From Desulfobulbaceae bacterium (GTDB lineage Bacteria; Desulfobacterota; Desulfobulbia; Desulfobulbales; Desulfobulbaceae), in contig DNUE01000067.1 in NCBI GenBank assembly GCA_003508005.1, positions 107,955 through 171,954 on the forward strand: 64,000 nucleotides of DNA, read 5' to 3'. Below, piece by piece: positions 63,127 to 64,000 of this stretch. Below the pieces are notes generated by a model that was not told the DNA's origin, made no database searches, and saw only the letters and a program-made list of their open reading frames with translations. Position numbers and translations under genes: made by a program. Each line of letters begins with the position of its first letter. Position 1 is the stretch's first letter.

Positions 63127-63375
63127 ATGAACGAGGAAAAGGTCTGCTATTGTTTCCACTATTCGGTCGCTGATATCGAACAGGACATTAAGACCCATGG
63201 CCGGTCTACGATCATGGAACGGATTGTTGCGGAGAAGAGGAACGGGGCCTGCGAGTGCGTAACCAAAAACCCAAAGGGCCGCTGATGCCTGGCCGATGTC
63301 CGTCGGGTTGCGGACCGAATCCTGTCGAAAGGAATAAGTATCCCTGTCCAGGGAAATTTGATTGTTAAGAGGTAA
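63127..63375 (+). CDS. BFD/CopZ-like [2Fe-2S] selenoprotein (UGA read as Sec53)
   Basis: The first 52 residues (MNEEKVCYCFHYSVADIEQD, then RNGACECVTKNPKGR) match small [2Fe-2S] proteins of the BFD/CopZ-N type, with Cys7, Cys9, Cys42 and Cys44. The family continues with CCLGDV; here an in-frame TGA (63283-63285) replaces the first Cys and the frame goes on as CLADVRRVADRILSKGI to TAA at 63373-63375, giving U53-C54 and 82 residues. A hairpin with SECIS spacing follows the TGA. GGAGAGG precedes the ATG, which lies 5 bp after arsC. Standard calling would end it at 52 residues or miss it. Possibly a redox partner in arsenic or sulfur/selenium handling. Confidence 0.82.
63283..63315 (+). promoter_or_regulatory. 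SECIS-like element of the [2Fe-2S] selenoprotein
   Basis: GTCCGT (63298-63303) pairs with GCGGAC (63310-63315; one G-U) around the 6-nt loop CGGGTT. A lower GAT/ATC stem (63295-63297 with 63319-63321) is separated by a 3-nt bulge. The loop begins 18 nt after the TGA, within bacterial SECIS range, and contains the G/U bases expected for SelB contact. Confidence 0.65.
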
Positions 63376-63405
63376 AATGTAGAGAATATTGAAAAGTGAA
63401 TCACA

Positions 63406-64000
63406 ATGCTGTCGACTGATCCCCTGCTGCTGACGCTGGGTTCCCTGCTCCTCGGTACGATCCTCGGCCTAATTCTGTACCGGGGCGATTACTGCATGGT
63501 TGCCATGTTGCGTGATTTCTACCTGATCCGCGACACTACGCTGCTGCGATCTTTTGTGCTCTATTTCCTTGTCGCTTCAGTTCTTTTTTATCTTGGCGGT
63601 CTGACCGGTCTGCTCCCCTTTCTGCCGCCCCCAACTTTCTCCCCGCCATCTCTGGCGACCATCATTGGCGGCCTGGTTTTCGGCGTCGGCATAGTCCTGG
63701 CCGGCGGCTGCGTGGTCGGGACGCTGTACAAGATGGCCAGCGGCAATCTCGTCAATTGGATTGGTTTTGCCGGCATCCTTGCCGGCAGCCTCCTCTATGC
63801 CGAGGTGCATCCACTGGTTCAGGACTTTTCCGCGCAGACGACCTTCATCCATTCCATTGCCGCGTTTCAGGATAATCCTCTTCTGAAGGGGGTGATCATC
63901 CTGGCAATTATCGTTTCCTGCCTCATGGCGATAAAGCGATGGTCAAGACTTGGCGGCCTGAACATTGCGGCCCATGCCCGAGGATACATCCAGCCATGGA
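63406..64000 (+). CDS. YeeE/YedE-family transporter, 3' end beyond the window
   Basis: From ATG 63406 the frame stays open to the window end (198 codons). It has at least five membrane helices and the YeeE/YedE signatures YRGDYCMVAML and VLAGGCVVGTLYKMASGN, whose Cys residues line the thiosulfate path in characterised YeeE. Family members import thiosulfate or related sulfur species, and some are linked to selenium. It follows the [2Fe-2S] selenoprotein by 30 bp, so it is probably the fifth gene of the ars operon. Confidence 0.88.
   Translation, partial: MLSTDPLLLTLGSLLLGTILGLILYRGDYCMVAMLRDFYLIRDTTLLRSFVLYFLVASVLFYLGGLTGLLPFLPPPTFSPPSLATIIGGLVFGVGIVLAGGCVVGTLYKMASGNLVNWIGFAGILAGSLLYAEVHPLVQDFSAQTTFIHSIAAFQDNPLLKGVIILAIIVSCLMAIKRWSRLGGLNIAAHARGYIQPW

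Overview
The window is a gene-dense, fairly GC-rich stretch of a bacterial chromosome. It most likely comes from a Gram-negative, anaerobic Desulfobacterota (Deltaproteobacteria), perhaps near Desulfobulbales. That placement is inference. It rests on two genes that appear to read UGA as selenocysteine, a LysR regulator of the type linked to selenium metabolism, a DsrE-family protein, LarC, a molybdopterin oxidoreductase behind a sigma-54-type promoter, RND and type I export systems, and many PAS, CHASE2, HD-GYP and chemoreceptor proteins. I found no tRNA, rRNA, CRISPR array or complete insertion sequence.

Layout. 1-3140 (minus): a tight def-fmt-larC-pgpA-amidohydrolase operon. 3617-4527 (plus): plsY and a J-domain protein. 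4638-11026 (minus): a four-gene operon of TetR regulator, RND adaptor, RND pump and a protein with a DisA/DAC-like domain, all overlapping. 11455-11775: a DsrE-like selenoprotein whose in-frame TGA is followed by a SECIS-like hairpin. 11963-17151: a membrane protein, a TolC-like channel and a hybrid histidine kinase. 17468-26017: recC-recB-recD. 26080-29953: the LysR regulator, an RRM protein, a very short Thx-like ribosomal protein gene, a PilZ/HD-GYP pair and a cupin.

30321-33561: a TorD-type chaperone domain fused to a molybdopterin oxidoreductase. Upstream lie a near-consensus sigma-54 promoter and two copies of a 16-bp dyad placed like enhancer sites. 33777-36220: an AT-richer island with one intact chemoreceptor and a decayed paralogue. 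36400-41236 (minus): a glycosyltransferase, a secreted RCC1-repeat protein, umuC and umuD, with a long palindromic element between the last two. 41278-49973: a type I secretion locus (adaptor, ABC exporter, TolC-like channel, RTX/cadherin-like substrate) that brackets a TPR-sulfotransferase. 50139-59437: two CHASE2 class III nucleotide cyclases, a DUF4384-like protein, a PAS protein, a membrane protein and a chemoreceptor with a CZB domain. 59873-64000: two small genes, then an arsenic operon (arsR, ACR3, arsC) that runs on into a second putative selenoprotein, a small BFD/CopZ-like [2Fe-2S] protein, and a YeeE/YedE-type transporter cut by the window end.

The strongest points for follow-up are the two genes that standard callers would truncate or miss (11455-11775 and 63127-63375), the sigma-54-controlled chaperone-enzyme fusion, and the DAC-like protein translationally coupled to an RND pump.
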